Counted from the first letter of the stretch, positions 50,701 to 59,304 are shown. The stretch is 64,000 bases of DNA from Stenotrophomonas_A sp035629025 (GCA_035629025.1 DASPIU010000076.1:135316-199315); one strand, 5' to 3'. The notes: a model not told the origin generated them from the letters alone. Program-made: numbers and translations.

Positions 50701-52635
50701 TACACCGCGACCTTCGATGCCGAGCTGTCCGGAACGGCGGAGCTGGTCAAGGCCGACCTCGGCACCCTGGTGCTCGGGGGTGCCAACAGCTACAGCGGCG
50801 GCACGCGCGTGTTCCGCGGCACGTTGCAGGTTTCCAGCGATGCCAACCTCGGCGCGGCGGCCGGCGGCATTGCCTTCGACGCCGGCATTCTGCATACCAC
50901 GGCCAGTTTCACCTCGGCACGCGCGGTGGATGTCGGCCTGCGTGGCACGATCGAGACCGACGCTGGCACCACTTTCAACGTGGATGGCGCTTTCTCCGGC
51001 GCCGGAGAATTGATCAAGACTGGCGCCGGCACGCTGCACATGCTGCAAGGCGGGCCTCTCAGCGGACCGACGCAGGTGCTGCAAGGCAGCCTGATGGTGG
51101 ACGGCAACCTCGGCAACTCCGCGGTGACCGTGGCCAACGCGGCGTTGCTGGGCGGCCACGGCACGGTCGGCGCGACCACCCTGACGCCGGGCTCCACCGT
51201 GGCGCCGGGCAATTCCATCGGCACGCTGAGCGTCAACGGTGCCTACGTGCAGCAGGCCGGTGCGGTCTATGCACTGGAACTGGACCCGGCCAGTGATCAG
51301 TCCGACCGTATTGCTGTCACCGGTACCGGCACGCTGGACAGCGGCGCGGTGCTCGACATCACCCAGCTGCCCACGGCCACTCCCGGCTGGTTGGCGGGCC
51401 GCTACGGCGTGCGCTACACGGTGTTGACCACCACCGGCGGCCTGGCCGGCACCTATCAGTTGACCGGCAACCGCGCGGTGTCGGCGTTTGCCTCGCTGGT
51501 GGATGTCTATGACGCCAACAATGCCTACCTGCAGATAATGCAGACTCGCGGACTGACCGATGTGGCGTGTTCGCCGAACCAGCATGCGACCGCTGGCGGC
51601 CTGCAGTCGGCGCCTGACGGCAATGCCGCGCGTTCGGCGGTGCTCGGACTGCCCGACGACGCCGCGGCCTGCGATGCCTTCGGCCAGCTCAGTGGCGAGC
51701 TGTATGCCACGGCCCGCACCGTGTTCCTCGAAGACAGCCGCTTCCTGCGCGAGGCGGTGGGCGCGCGCCTGCGCGCTGACGACGGCATTGGCGGATCGAA
51801 CGTGGTCGAAAGCGGCCAGGGCTTGTGGGGCCACGCCTTCGGATCGTGGGGCAACTTCCGCGCCAACCGCAACGTCAGCGAGCTGGACCGCGACATTGGC
51901 GGCTTCTTTGTCGGCTTCGACGGCAGCCCGGGGGCGCAATGGCGGTTGGGCGTGCTCGGCGGCTACAGCCAGTCCAGCTTCGATGTCGATGCGCTGCGCT
52001 CGTCCGGCTCCAGTGACGACCTGCACCTGGGCGCCTACGCCGGTGTGGAGGGCGAACGCCTGCGCGCGCAGTTTGGCGCGGCCTATACCTGGCACGACGT
52101 GTCGACCAGCCGCAACGTCGCCTTTGCCGGCTACTCGGACCGTCTCGAAGCGGACTTCGACGCCTCGACCTTCCAGCTGTTCGGCGAGCTCGGCCACCGC
52201 TGGCAAGGCGGCACGCTGGAACTGGAACCCTTCCTCGGCGCAGCCTATGTGCGGGTGGACGTGGATGGCTTCAGCGAGAGCGGCGGCGCGGCGGCGCTGA
52301 GCGCGGCCAGCGACAACATGCACGTGACCTATTCCACCCTGGGCCTGCGCGCGGCCACCGCGTTGCGGGCCGGCGATGATCGCTGGCAGTGGCGGATGAT
52401 GGCCGCGTGGCGGCATGCCTTCGGCACGGTCGAGCCGACTGCGTGGTTGCAGTTCGACGGCGGCCAGCCGTACTCGGTGGTCGGCGTGCCGATCGACCGT
52501 GATGTGCTGGCTCTGGAATTCGGCCTGGAAGGCAAGCTGTCCGGTAACGCGGACGTCGGCCTGCTGTACTCCGGGCAGATGGGCAACGACAGCGAAGACC
52601 ATGGCGCGAAGGCCTATGTGGCGTGGCGTTTCTGA
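47740..52635 (+). CDS. giant autotransporter with beta-strand repeats (type Va)
   Basis: Outer-membrane autotransporter of 1631 residues. The start at 47740 has GGAGG at 7 bp spacing; ATG 47722 lacks one. An extended signal peptide ends near APTYAQ. The long passenger (about 45-1330) shows typical autotransporter-associated beta-strand units, such as GAGTLALSAINPMTG, GTLVLGGANSYSGGTRVFRG and GAGTLHMLQGGPLSG, each with Gly-Thr-Leu starts. The terminal barrel (about 1350-1631) has GLWGHAFGSWGNFRANRN and ends AYVAWRF. No protease or lipase motif is seen. It is followed after 25 bp by the GNAT-FAAL-ACP-P450 operon in the same direction. Confidence 0.9.
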   Translation: MARYLRAGRNHARHCPPRSLGLPATIAAVLGCMAAPTYAQNLWQGDVSTDVTNPANWSAGISQYPFGDTTINAGSPNAAVWAVGGPFFPGSLWSSTTKWDLKALAIGSGAGQTGLLTVNAVSGFQNGSLFVDSGPVLAVGVAGGTGVATLNLGIAGQPGIRLDAGSSSGLGLAIGVDAGSNGTLNVLGSGKTTQSQAYGYATGGTLDMAYATHRVGAGGGTGVVNIQDGALALSNPGSPGPVPVLSVGLGGGSSGTINVLAGGKLTINPYTSQSSPVPQIGANGGVGAVNVQGSNAGGYASNAVFGSGLDVGIGAGSTGSLNLLAGGKALNYSIADLTDPGTGLPVAPPLVRLGVDGGQGNALVSGADAIWYVGAAVRPGFGPTDPITDGTQLGMLHVGVDGTGSLTIADGAVVTLGTAYIEARNNSSATWYELTAFEDGTGNLYLGETASGNGTLNIGAAAGSTPVAPGELRAAQILLGPGSATVSFNHTSSNYQFDTPLVGSGILVNLAGITYLVPATSPPAGAPTDNSAFAGVTQLRGGGLGLTYNAALGSSNVQVLGNGALIYGSGVSIGNAIAIDPAAVLEVQSAANATQAGAISGGGALSKTGAGTLALSAINPMTGEVRVNEGVLALAGAGALSDASRVVADATFDVSATAAPTSIRTLSGTGVVNLGSSGLTLSAAADTFAGVFTGSGMFAVAAGSEILTGASTGFIGSAAVQGGQLWVNGILGNDASTMQVSNGARLGGNGTLGGDVSIDAGGLLSPGAQAGTPGTLSVGGDLSLASGAILDYDFGEAGMVGGAFNDLLDVAGNLNLDGVINVTETPGGAFHAGLYRVINYAGTLNDQGLELGTVPVSGLVVETAIPGQVNLVLAPPTPAGFLEIWDGDAGPKNDGVINGGNGVWQSSAGNDNWTNVDGTVNAPFADGGFAIFAATPGQVQVDNSLGEVAVTGMQFAADGYRVSGGAITLQGPAAIVRVGDGTLDGEAYTATFDAELSGTAELVKADLGTLVLGGANSYSGGTRVFRGTLQVSSDANLGAAAGGIAFDAGILHTTASFTSARAVDVGLRGTIETDAGTTFNVDGAFSGAGELIKTGAGTLHMLQGGPLSGPTQVLQGSLMVDGNLGNSAVTVANAALLGGHGTVGATTLTPGSTVAPGNSIGTLSVNGAYVQQAGAVYALELDPASDQSDRIAVTGTGTLDSGAVLDITQLPTATPGWLAGRYGVRYTVLTTTGGLAGTYQLTGNRAVSAFASLVDVYDANNAYLQIMQTRGLTDVACSPNQHATAGGLQSAPDGNAARSAVLGLPDDAAACDAFGQLSGELYATARTVFLEDSRFLREAVGARLRADDGIGGSNVVESGQGLWGHAFGSWGNFRANRNVSELDRDIGGFFVGFDGSPGAQWRLGVLGGYSQSSFDVDALRSSGSSDDLHLGAYAGVEGERLRAQFGAAYTWHDVSTSRNVAFAGYSDRLEADFDASTFQLFGELGHRWQGGTLELEPFLGAAYVRVDVDGFSESGGAAALSAASDNMHVTYSTLGLRAATALRAGDDRWQWRMMAAWRHAFGTVEPTAWLQFDGGQPYSVVGVPIDRDVLALEFGLEGKLSGNADVGLLYSGQMGNDSEDHGAKAYVAWRF

Positions 52636-52660
52636 AGTGCTATCCAGACCAGGAGGGGGA

Positions 52661-53335
52661 ATGCCGGAGTTCCGCTGGACGTATCGCCCCGCCGCTGCTG
52701 TTGCTGCCATGCCGGCCGCCGCGCCGGCGCGGCCACCCGCCGCGGCCCCGGTGCATATCGAAACCAATGGCTTCGTGCTGCGCAGCCTGACCGCCGCCGA
52801 TGCCAACCCGCGTTTCGCGCAATGGCTCAATGGCACGGAGATGCGCGAGGGCCTCAACCTGCCGCCGCTTGATTTCGACGTGGCGCGGCTGGCCGCCTTC
52901 ATCGCCAGCTTTGATGGCCGGCAGAACCACTTCATCGGCATCTTCGATCGTGGCAATGGTCTGCTGGTCGGCTTCTACACGCTGGACGTGAACCTGACGC
53001 ACCGCGTCGCCAGCATGACCGCCGGCATCGGCGAAGCCGCCTACCGTGGCCAGCGCGTGTACTGGCGCACCATCGATGCGCTGCTGGACCACTTCTTCCT
53101 CTATCGCGAAGTGGAAAAGGTCACCGCGCGCGTGCTGGCGCGCAACCGGGCGATGCTGTTCAACTTCGTCGACAACCCGCGTTTCGTCCACGAGGCGCGG
53201 CTGAAGGACGAATGCCGCGCGCCGGACGGCACGCGTCTGGATGTGCTGGTGTTCGCGGCGTTCCCCGGTGCGACTGGCGTGGCCGACGCAGCCGGCATGC
53301 CGCGCGAGGCACGCGGCAGCAGCGATACGCCATGA
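52661..53335 (+). CDS. GNAT-family acyltransferase
   Basis: N-acyltransferase of 224 residues with an Ala/Pro-rich head (residues 10-30) and a GNAT domain (about 32-200; FVLRSLTAADANPRFAQWL, AGIGEAAYRGQRVYWRTIDA with the acyl-carrier pyrophosphate loop, and VEKVTARVLARNRAML). GNAT enzymes use acyl-CoA or acyl-ACP; here it precedes FAAL and ACP genes with a 4-bp overlap, so acyl-ACP is the likely donor. A perfect AGGAGG sits upstream. The acceptor amine (amino acid, sugar or protein lysine) is not visible. It is the first gene of the acyl operon, 25 bp after the autotransporter. Confidence 0.85.
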   Translation: MPEFRWTYRPAAAVAAMPAAAPARPPAAAPVHIETNGFVLRSLTAADANPRFAQWLNGTEMREGLNLPPLDFDVARLAAFIASFDGRQNHFIGIFDRGNGLLVGFYTLDVNLTHRVASMTAGIGEAAYRGQRVYWRTIDALLDHFFLYREVEKVTARVLARNRAMLFNFVDNPRFVHEARLKDECRAPDGTRLDVLVFAAFPGATGVADAAGMPREARGSSDTP

Positions 53336-55071
53336 GCTCCGTCTTCGCCGCGACGCCAACGGCCAATGACGACCTGCCGCTGCGTCTGGGCCGGTTCGCC
53401 AGCCTGCGCGAGGCGCTGGACTATGCTGCGCGTGGCGTAACCGGGCTCAACTTCCACGATGCACGCGGCGCGCTCACCGCGGTGCTGTCGTATACGGAGC
53501 TGCGCCAGCGGGCGCTTGCGCTGGCACGGCACTGGCGCATGCTCGGTTTCATGGCGGGCGAGCGCATCGCCCTCATTGCCGAGACCAGCCCGCAGTTCCT
53601 CGTTCATTTCTACGCGGCGCAATACGCTGGTCTGGTGGCTTGCCCGTTGCCTTGCCGCGCCGTTGCCGGAGGGCACGCGGCCTATGTGGCGCAGTTGCAG
53701 CAGTTGCTGGCCGGCATCGGCCCACGCGCGGTGTTCGCGCCGCGCGGTGTGCTGGCGCAGGTGCGCGCGGCGGCCACCGGCATGACGGTCGCTTGCATGG
53801 ACGACACCGACGTTGAAGTCATCGGCGCTTCCGGTCCTAGCACGTTGCCCACCGTGGACGCGGACGTGCCGGCCTATCTGCAATTCTCTTCTGGCTCCAC
53901 CGCGCAGCCCAAGGGCGTGGTGGTGCGGCAGTCGGCGCTGATGCACAACGCCACCGCGATTGCCGCGCATGGCTTGCGGATGCGCGCCGACGACCGTGCC
54001 TGCTCGTGGTTGCCGCTGTATCACGACATGGGCCTGGTCGGGTTCTCGGTGGTCGCCTTGTGCGGGCAGCGCAGCGTGGACTATCTGCCGCCGATGGCGT
54101 TCGCGGCGCGGCCGCTGGCCTGGTTGCGGCTGATGTCGCGGTGCCGGACCAGCATCGTCTATGCACCCGCCTTTGCCTGGCGGCTGGCGGCGCAACGCTA
54201 CCGTGGCGAGGCGGATATCGATCTGTCGGCGCTGCGCGTGGCTGGCGTGGGCGGCGACATGATCCAGCCGGAACTGCTCGATGCCAGCGCCGCGGCGCTG
54301 GCACCCACCGGCTTCCGCCGCGAAGCGTTCCAGCCGAGCTATGGCATGGCCGAGGCGACCCTGGCGATCAGCATGTCCGCGCCGGGGGTGGGACCGCGAA
54401 CCGAAGCCGCCGTCGAAGACTCTGCGCAGCCGCGTACCTCCAAGCGATACATCAGCTGTGGTGCGCCCCTGCCCGGCATCGAACTGCGCGTGGAGGACGA
54501 GCACGGCCAGGTGCTGCCCGAGCGCGCCGCCGGCCGGCTGTGGGTGCGCGGGCCGAACGTGCTGCGGGCCTACCATTCCGGCCATTCCGATATGGGGGGC
54601 GAGCACCCCGCACTGCGTGCCGACGGCTTCCTCGATACCGGCGACCTTGGCTTCGTCTCCGGAGGCGAAGTGTTTCCGACCGGCCGCGCCAAGGAGCTGA
54701 TCATCATTCGCGGCCGCAACCTTTGGCCACAGGATGTGGAATGGCTGATCGAACGCCTGCCAGGGCTGGCGCCCGGCGACGTAGCCGCGTTCGCCGCGGC
54801 CGATGCGCAGGATGAGGACGCGCTGGTGCTGCTGATCCAGCACGCCACTGGCGGGGAGATGTTGCGCGCGGCGGTGCAGACCGCGGTGGCCGAAGCCTTC
54901 GGCGTGCTGGCGCGGGTGGTGTTCGTTCCGCCGCGCAGCCTGCCATTCACCTCTTCGGGCAAGCTGGCGCGTGCCCATGCCCGTGCGCGCTATCTGGCGG
55001 GCGAATGGCAGCCTGGCGCGTGCTCCGCGCGCGAAGCCCGGGACCTCACCGACGCGGAGGCCCCCGCATGA
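53332..55071 (+). CDS. fatty acyl-AMP ligase (FAAL)
   Basis: Activates a fatty acid as acyl-adenylate and passes it to the phosphopantetheine of a carrier protein. It has 579 residues, the usual FAAL length. Signature motifs: QFSSGSTAQPKGVVV (184-198), CSWLPLYHDMGLVGF (224-238), SYGMAEATLAIS (336-347), DTGDLGF (435-441), IIIRGRNLWPQDVE (457-470) and the catalytic lysine in TSSGKLAR (Lys544). WLPLYHDMGL and GRNLWPQDVE distinguish FAALs from acyl-CoA ligases. The partner ACP gene follows with a 4-bp overlap. Chain length is unknown. Confidence 0.9.
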   Translation: MSSVFAATPTANDDLPLRLGRFASLREALDYAARGVTGLNFHDARGALTAVLSYTELRQRALALARHWRMLGFMAGERIALIAETSPQFLVHFYAAQYAGLVACPLPCRAVAGGHAAYVAQLQQLLAGIGPRAVFAPRGVLAQVRAAATGMTVACMDDTDVEVIGASGPSTLPTVDADVPAYLQFSSGSTAQPKGVVVRQSALMHNATAIAAHGLRMRADDRACSWLPLYHDMGLVGFSVVALCGQRSVDYLPPMAFAARPLAWLRLMSRCRTSIVYAPAFAWRLAAQRYRGEADIDLSALRVAGVGGDMIQPELLDASAAALAPTGFRREAFQPSYGMAEATLAISMSAPGVGPRTEAAVEDSAQPRTSKRYISCGAPLPGIELRVEDEHGQVLPERAAGRLWVRGPNVLRAYHSGHSDMGGEHPALRADGFLDTGDLGFVSGGEVFPTGRAKELIIIRGRNLWPQDVEWLIERLPGLAPGDVAAFAAADAQDEDALVLLIQHATGGEMLRAAVQTAVAEAFGVLARVVFVPPRSLPFTSSGKLARAHARARYLAGEWQPGACSAREARDLTDAEAPA

Positions 55072-55298
55072 GCGCATTGCAGGAGGCCAAGGAAATCCTG
55101 TCTGGCTGTCTGTTCGTTCCGGTGGACAAGATCGGCGATGAAGCTGCGATCCAGTCCATCAAGCAGATGGACAGTCTGTCCTTCGCCACCGTGGTAATGG
55201 AGTTGGAGGAACGCGCCGGACGCCAGATCGACCCGGTGGACCTGCTCGAACTGCGCACCGTGCGCGATGTGGCCAGGCTGCTGGAACGCTATCGTTGA
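55068..55298 (+). CDS. stand-alone acyl carrier protein
   Basis: Carrier of 76 residues. The phosphopantetheine serine is Ser36 in QMDSLSFATVVMELEER, where DSL is the universal motif. Both termini are helical, as in type II ACPs. It starts by ATGA overlap with FAAL and ends by overlap with the P450 TTG start. A dedicated ACP between a FAAL and a P450 suggests the chain is oxidised while bound to it. A phosphopantetheinyl transferase is not in the window. Confidence 0.9.
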   Translation: MSALQEAKEILSGCLFVPVDKIGDEAAIQSIKQMDSLSFATVVMELEERAGRQIDPVDLLELRTVRDVARLLERYR

Positions 55299-56572
55299 CC
55301 GACTACGCCGACATCTGCAACGAGCTCTACCGGCTGGCGCGCGAGTGCAACGGCCGCAATGTCGACATCACGCTCAACGAGGTGCCGGTGCTGCTGATCC
55401 AGCGCCACGAAGACGCCGACCACGTGCTGCGCGCCAACTCCGGCAACTACCGCAAGAACATGGCCTGGTTCCGCCAGGCGCTGGGTGCCTCGCGCTTCTC
55501 CGAGGAGGGCGAGGCCTGGCAGGTGCGGCGCGCGCTGACCCATGCCTACTTCACCCACTTCGACCGCGAACAGGCCTGTGCGCTGGCGCGTCGCCACGCC
55601 GGCGTTGCGGTGCAGCGGCTGCGCAGCGACAGCGAAGGCGGCGCGGCCACGATCGATGACGGCGTGCTGCGGCGGCTGACCGCTTCGGTACTCGTGGAGA
55701 ACTTCCTCGGCGTGCCCTACGAGCGCACCGGGCTGGACATGCAGCGCATCGCCGAGCTGATGGAATACGGCTCGGCCTATTCCTTCGTACCCGCGGGAGA
55801 AACCCGGCGCCTGTACCTGGACGGCCTGCGCCAACTGCCAGCACTGCGCCGCGCCGTGCTGCAGGAGCTGCACTGCTTCCGCGACGGCAGCGTGCCGGCG
55901 GGGCCGCTGCTGCGCGATCTGCTTGCCGCCGATCAGGACCCGCAGCAGGACATCGTGCTCGAACACGAATTGGTGACCTTCTTCGCGGCCGGCGCCGAGA
56001 CATCGGCGGCGACGCTGGGCTGGGCCGCGTATCTGCTTGCCCTGTACCCGGAAGTGCAGGCCCAGTTGCGCGCGCACGTGGCGCGGATGGCGGGCGAACA
56101 TCCTGATTGGGGCTGGCGCGAACTTTCGAGCCTCGATGCGCTGGCCGATTTCGTTTCCGAAACGCTGCGTCTGTTTCCGCCGACCCCGATCGTCGCGCGC
56201 CTGGCCGTCGAAGCCGACACGATTGGTTCGCATGCGATCGGCCCCGGCCACAACGTGATCATCTCCTTCGTTGGCGTGCAGCATGATGCCCGCCATCGCC
56301 CCGAGCCCTGGCTGCTGCATGCAGACGGTTCGGCGCGGAAGGGCATTGCCAGTGGCGTCAATACCGCTTTCAGCTTTGGTCCGCGCGTGTGTGGCGGCAA
56401 GCATTTCGCCTTGGTGGAGCTGATGGCGGCGCTGGCGGTGTTCCTGTTGCAGGCGCGGTTCGAGCTGACTTCGGATGCACCGCCCCGGTTCCACTGGAAG
56501 GCGCAGATGTTGCGCGAAGGTGGGCAGCCGGTGCGGGTGGTGGGGTTGGAGGGCGCGCGTCCTGGTCGTTGA
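55295..56572 (+). CDS. cytochrome P450
   Basis: Heme monooxygenase of 425 residues, soluble. I-helix AAGAETSAAT (231-240) with acid-alcohol pair, ExxR at Glu289-Arg292 in SETLRLFPP, and heme loop FSFGPRVCGGKHFAL with Cys366 as ligand. The translation start is TTG, overlapping the ACP stop (TTGA), so it is probably coupled. By analogy to P450s acting on acyl-ACP (for example BioI), the substrate is likely the FAAL/ACP-bound chain, giving a hydroxylated, desaturated or cleaved acid. Redox partners are not in the window. Confidence 0.9.
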   Translation: MTDYADICNELYRLARECNGRNVDITLNEVPVLLIQRHEDADHVLRANSGNYRKNMAWFRQALGASRFSEEGEAWQVRRALTHAYFTHFDREQACALARRHAGVAVQRLRSDSEGGAATIDDGVLRRLTASVLVENFLGVPYERTGLDMQRIAELMEYGSAYSFVPAGETRRLYLDGLRQLPALRRAVLQELHCFRDGSVPAGPLLRDLLAADQDPQQDIVLEHELVTFFAAGAETSAATLGWAAYLLALYPEVQAQLRAHVARMAGEHPDWGWRELSSLDALADFVSETLRLFPPTPIVARLAVEADTIGSHAIGPGHNVIISFVGVQHDARHRPEPWLLHADGSARKGIASGVNTAFSFGPRVCGGKHFALVELMAALAVFLLQARFELTSDAPPRFHWKAQMLREGGQPVRVVGLEGARPGR

Positions 56573-56625
56573 TCCGGTCCGGGTCCGCATTGCGCCCACC
56601 CGCCAGAGCTTGCAAAGATCAACCC

Positions 56626-57843
56626 ATGGATTCCCTTCTATCCGCCGCCAGCCGCGACCTCGCGCTCGGCGACCCGCTGCGCGCGCTGAAGCATGTGGCG
56701 CTGCGCAACGACCCGCCGGCACTGGCGCTGCGAGCCATCGCCATGGCCCAGCTCGGCGATTACCCGCGGGCACGCGAACTGCTGCGCAAGGCCGCGCGAG
56801 GCTTCGGCGCGCATGAGGAAGTCGCGCGCGCACGCTGCATCGTGGCCGAGGCCGAGATCGCCCTGGCGATGCGCGAGCTGGCCCGGTCGCCGCGCGTGGT
56901 GCTCGATGCTGCCGACCTGCTCGATCGACACCACGATCGCGGCAACGCCGTGCTTGCGCGCTTGATCGCGGCCCGGCAACACCTGCTCGTGGGGCGGTTG
57001 GAGGCTGCCGGTGCGCTGCTCGCGGCGCTGGACCGCGCGGGATTGTCGGCCACGCTGCACGCCGTGGCCGAGCTGGCCCAGGCGGAACTGGCCTTGCGTG
57101 CATTGGATACCGCGCGTGCGCGCGCATGCCTGCAACACGCGCAAGCGGCCGCCGTTCAAGCCGACGTGCCCAGCCTTCAGGCCGAAGTGGTACGCGCGCA
57201 GCAAGCCCTGCAACTGACAGCGGCGCGCATGCTGCGCGAAGGCCATGAGCAACCGCTGCGGCTCGATGAAGTCCAGCAGCTGCTGGCTTCGGAGGCCATC
57301 GTGATCGACGCCTGCCGCCACGGACTGCATGCATCCGGACGCGGGCAGACGCTGGCACGCCGGCCGGTGCTGTTCGCGCTGTTGCGCGCGCTGGGCGAGG
57401 CATGGCCGGGCGAAGTCGATCGCAATGCACTGATCGCACGCGTGTTCCGCACCCGCCATGCGGATGAGAGCCATCGCGCGCGGCTGCGAGTTGAACTTGG
57501 TCGGTTGCGTGCGTTCGTCGCTCCGCTCATGCGGGTGGAGGCCACGGCAAACGGCTTCGTTCTCCGCTCGCTGGATCGGCCCGTCGTCGTGTTGGCACCG
57601 CCCGTGGATAGCGAGCAGGGCGCATTGCTTGCCTTGTTGTCCGACGGCCTGGCCTGGTCCACTTCGTCGCTGGCCATGGCACTGGGCGCCAGCCAGAGGA
57701 CCGTGCAGCGGTCGCTGGCGGAGCTGGAACGGGCCGGGCAGGCGCGCTCGGTGGGACAGGCGCGGGCGCAGCGCTGGCTGGCCGCGCCGCTGCTCGGATT
57801 CACGACGACATTGTTACTCCCGTCCTCGTGGGCAGCGGCATAG
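56626..57843 (+). CDS. putative transcriptional regulator with TPR-like N-terminus
   Basis: A 405-residue protein of uncommon layout. Residues 1-210 are alpha-helical, Ala/Leu-rich TPR-like repeats. About 240-325 resembles the winged-helix of SARP-type regulators (PVLFALLRALGEAWPGEVDR, then RLRVELGRLRAFV). About 335-400 is a second helix-turn-helix (WSTSSLAMALGASQRTVQRS). It follows the P450 gene by 53 bp in the same direction, and precedes the propeller gene. A controller of the adjacent acyl operon or of the downstream genes is likely; the order of TPR before winged helix is the reverse of SARP proteins. There is no signal peptide. Confidence 0.72.
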   Translation: MDSLLSAASRDLALGDPLRALKHVALRNDPPALALRAIAMAQLGDYPRARELLRKAARGFGAHEEVARARCIVAEAEIALAMRELARSPRVVLDAADLLDRHHDRGNAVLARLIAARQHLLVGRLEAAGALLAALDRAGLSATLHAVAELAQAELALRALDTARARACLQHAQAAAVQADVPSLQAEVVRAQQALQLTAARMLREGHEQPLRLDEVQQLLASEAIVIDACRHGLHASGRGQTLARRPVLFALLRALGEAWPGEVDRNALIARVFRTRHADESHRARLRVELGRLRAFVAPLMRVEATANGFVLRSLDRPVVVLAPPVDSEQGALLALLSDGLAWSTSSLAMALGASQRTVQRSLAELERAGQARSVGQARAQRWLAAPLLGFTTTLLLPSSWAAA

Positions 57844-57896
57844 AGTCCCTCCCAGGCGCCGCATCGGCGTCGCCATCCACCGCAGGGAGTCGAGCC

Positions 57897-58562
57897 ATGC
57901 AGGAGACCGCCAACACCGTGCCACTGGAGCCAGTGGACATCGTCCGCGAATATGGGCCGTTCGACGGCGCGCCCAGCGTTGCCGGCGTGACCCACGACGG
58001 GCAAAACGTCTGGGCCGCGCTCGGCGCGAAGGTTGTGGCCTTCGATCCGGCTGATGGCCAGATCACGCAGCAGCTGCCGCTGCCGGGCGACGCGGGCACC
58101 GCGTTCGACGGCACGCATCTGTACCAGATCGCCGAGGCGCGCATCGACAAGATCGACCCGCGCAGCGGCCGCGTCGTCCACAGCATTCCGGCGCCGGGCG
58201 CGGGCCGCGACTCGGGCATGGCCTGGGCCGAGGGCAGCCTGTGGGTAGGCGAGTACCGCGAGCGCAGGATTCATCAGGTGGACCCGCAGACCGGCAAGAT
58301 CCTGCGCACCATCGCGTCCGACCGCTTCGTCACTGGCGTCAGCTGGGTGGATCACGAGTTGTGGCATGGCACCTGGGAAGGCGAGGAAAGCGAGTTGCGG
58401 CGCATCGATCCGGACAGCGGCCAGGTGCTGCAACGCCTGGGCTTGCCGGAAGGTGTCGGCGTCAGCGGGCTGGAGAGCGATGGTGCCGACTTGTTCTATT
58501 GCGGTGGCGGCAATAGCGGCAAGGTGCGCGTGGTGCGCCGGCCCGCGCGCAGGGAGGATTGA
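57897..58562 (+). CDS. beta-propeller (SMP-30/glutamine cyclotransferase-like) protein
   Basis: Protein of 221 residues built of about five four-stranded blades, each with a VxAFDP or IxxIDP turn (KVVAFDPADGQI, RIDKIDPRSGRV, RIHQVDPQTGKI, ELRRIDPDSGQV). This is the pattern of glutamine-cyclotransferase/PQQ-like propellers. No signal peptide is seen. GCAGGGAG precedes the ATG at 57897. It is 3 bp from the DUF899 gene and forms an operon with it. No catalytic function can be assigned. Confidence 0.75.
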   Translation: MQETANTVPLEPVDIVREYGPFDGAPSVAGVTHDGQNVWAALGAKVVAFDPADGQITQQLPLPGDAGTAFDGTHLYQIAEARIDKIDPRSGRVVHSIPAPGAGRDSGMAWAEGSLWVGEYRERRIHQVDPQTGKILRTIASDRFVTGVSWVDHELWHGTWEGEESELRRIDPDSGQVLQRLGLPEGVGVSGLESDGADLFYCGGGNSGKVRVVRRPARRED

Positions 58563-58565
58563 CTC

Positions 58566-59300
58566 ATGAATGCCATCCCCTTCGAGGCCCCGAGCCCGCT
58601 CGTTGTTGCCGATCGCAATGAGTGGCGTCGTGCGCGCCTGCAACTGCTGGCGCGGGAGAAGGCGCTGACGCGACTGCAGGACGAGATCGCTCGCGAACGC
58701 CGTGCACTGCCCTGGGTGCGCGTGGAGCAACCTTATCTCTTCGACACCGTTGACGGGCCGCAGAGCCTGGCCGAACAGTTCGGCAAGCGCAGCCAGCTGA
58801 TCGTGCAGCACTTCATGTTTGCGCCGGGCTGGGAACAGGGCTGCAAGAGCTGTTCGTTCATGGCCGACCATCACGACGGCGCGCTGCTGCACCTGGCGCA
58901 GCGTGACGTGGCCTTCGTGGCTGTGGCCCGCGCGCCGCTGGCGGACCTGGAACGCTTCCGCCAGCGCATGGGTTGGACGTTCCGCTTCGTGTCGTCCAAT
59001 GGCAACAGCTTCAACCAGGACTTCGGCGTTTCCTTCACCCACGACGAGATGTCCAGCGGCAGCGTCAACTACAACTACACCCGTCAGCCGTTCCCGCATC
59101 AGGAAGCACCGGGCATCAGCGTGTTCGCGCGCGATGCCGACGGCCAGGTGTTCCACACCTACTCATGCTTCGGGCGCGGCGTGGAGGTGATGATGCACAC
59201 CTATCCGTTGCTCGAACTCACGCCCAAGGGCCGCGACGAGGACGAGTTCGATTACCCGATGGCATGGGTGCGCCACCACGATCGCTACGAGCCTGCCTGA
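58566..59300 (+). CDS. DUF899 thioredoxin-like protein
   Basis: A 244-residue member of the DUF899 family, cytoplasmic and thioredoxin-like. Hallmarks are YLFDTVDGPQSLAEQFGKRS near residue 58, MFAPGWEQGCKSCSFMADHH near 82 with the CKSC pair, and SFNQDFGVSF near 148. DUF899 proteins are predicted thiol-disulfide enzymes but their substrate is unknown. It follows the propeller gene by 3 bp and precedes the membrane protein by 4 bp. Confidence 0.85.
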   Translation: MNAIPFEAPSPLVVADRNEWRRARLQLLAREKALTRLQDEIARERRALPWVRVEQPYLFDTVDGPQSLAEQFGKRSQLIVQHFMFAPGWEQGCKSCSFMADHHDGALLHLAQRDVAFVAVARAPLADLERFRQRMGWTFRFVSSNGNSFNQDFGVSFTHDEMSSGSVNYNYTRQPFPHQEAPGISVFARDADGQVFHTYSCFGRGVEVMMHTYPLLELTPKGRDEDEFDYPMAWVRHHDRYEPA

Positions 59301-59304
59301 GGTG

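Noticed and set aside
49021..52956. 1311-residue open frame opposite the second autotransporter
   Set aside because: Low-complexity shadow of the repetitive Gly/Ala passenger; no start region or motif.
55289..57439. 716-residue minus-strand frame under the P450 and regulator genes
   Set aside because: Shadow frame; sense genes have clear motifs and overlapping starts.
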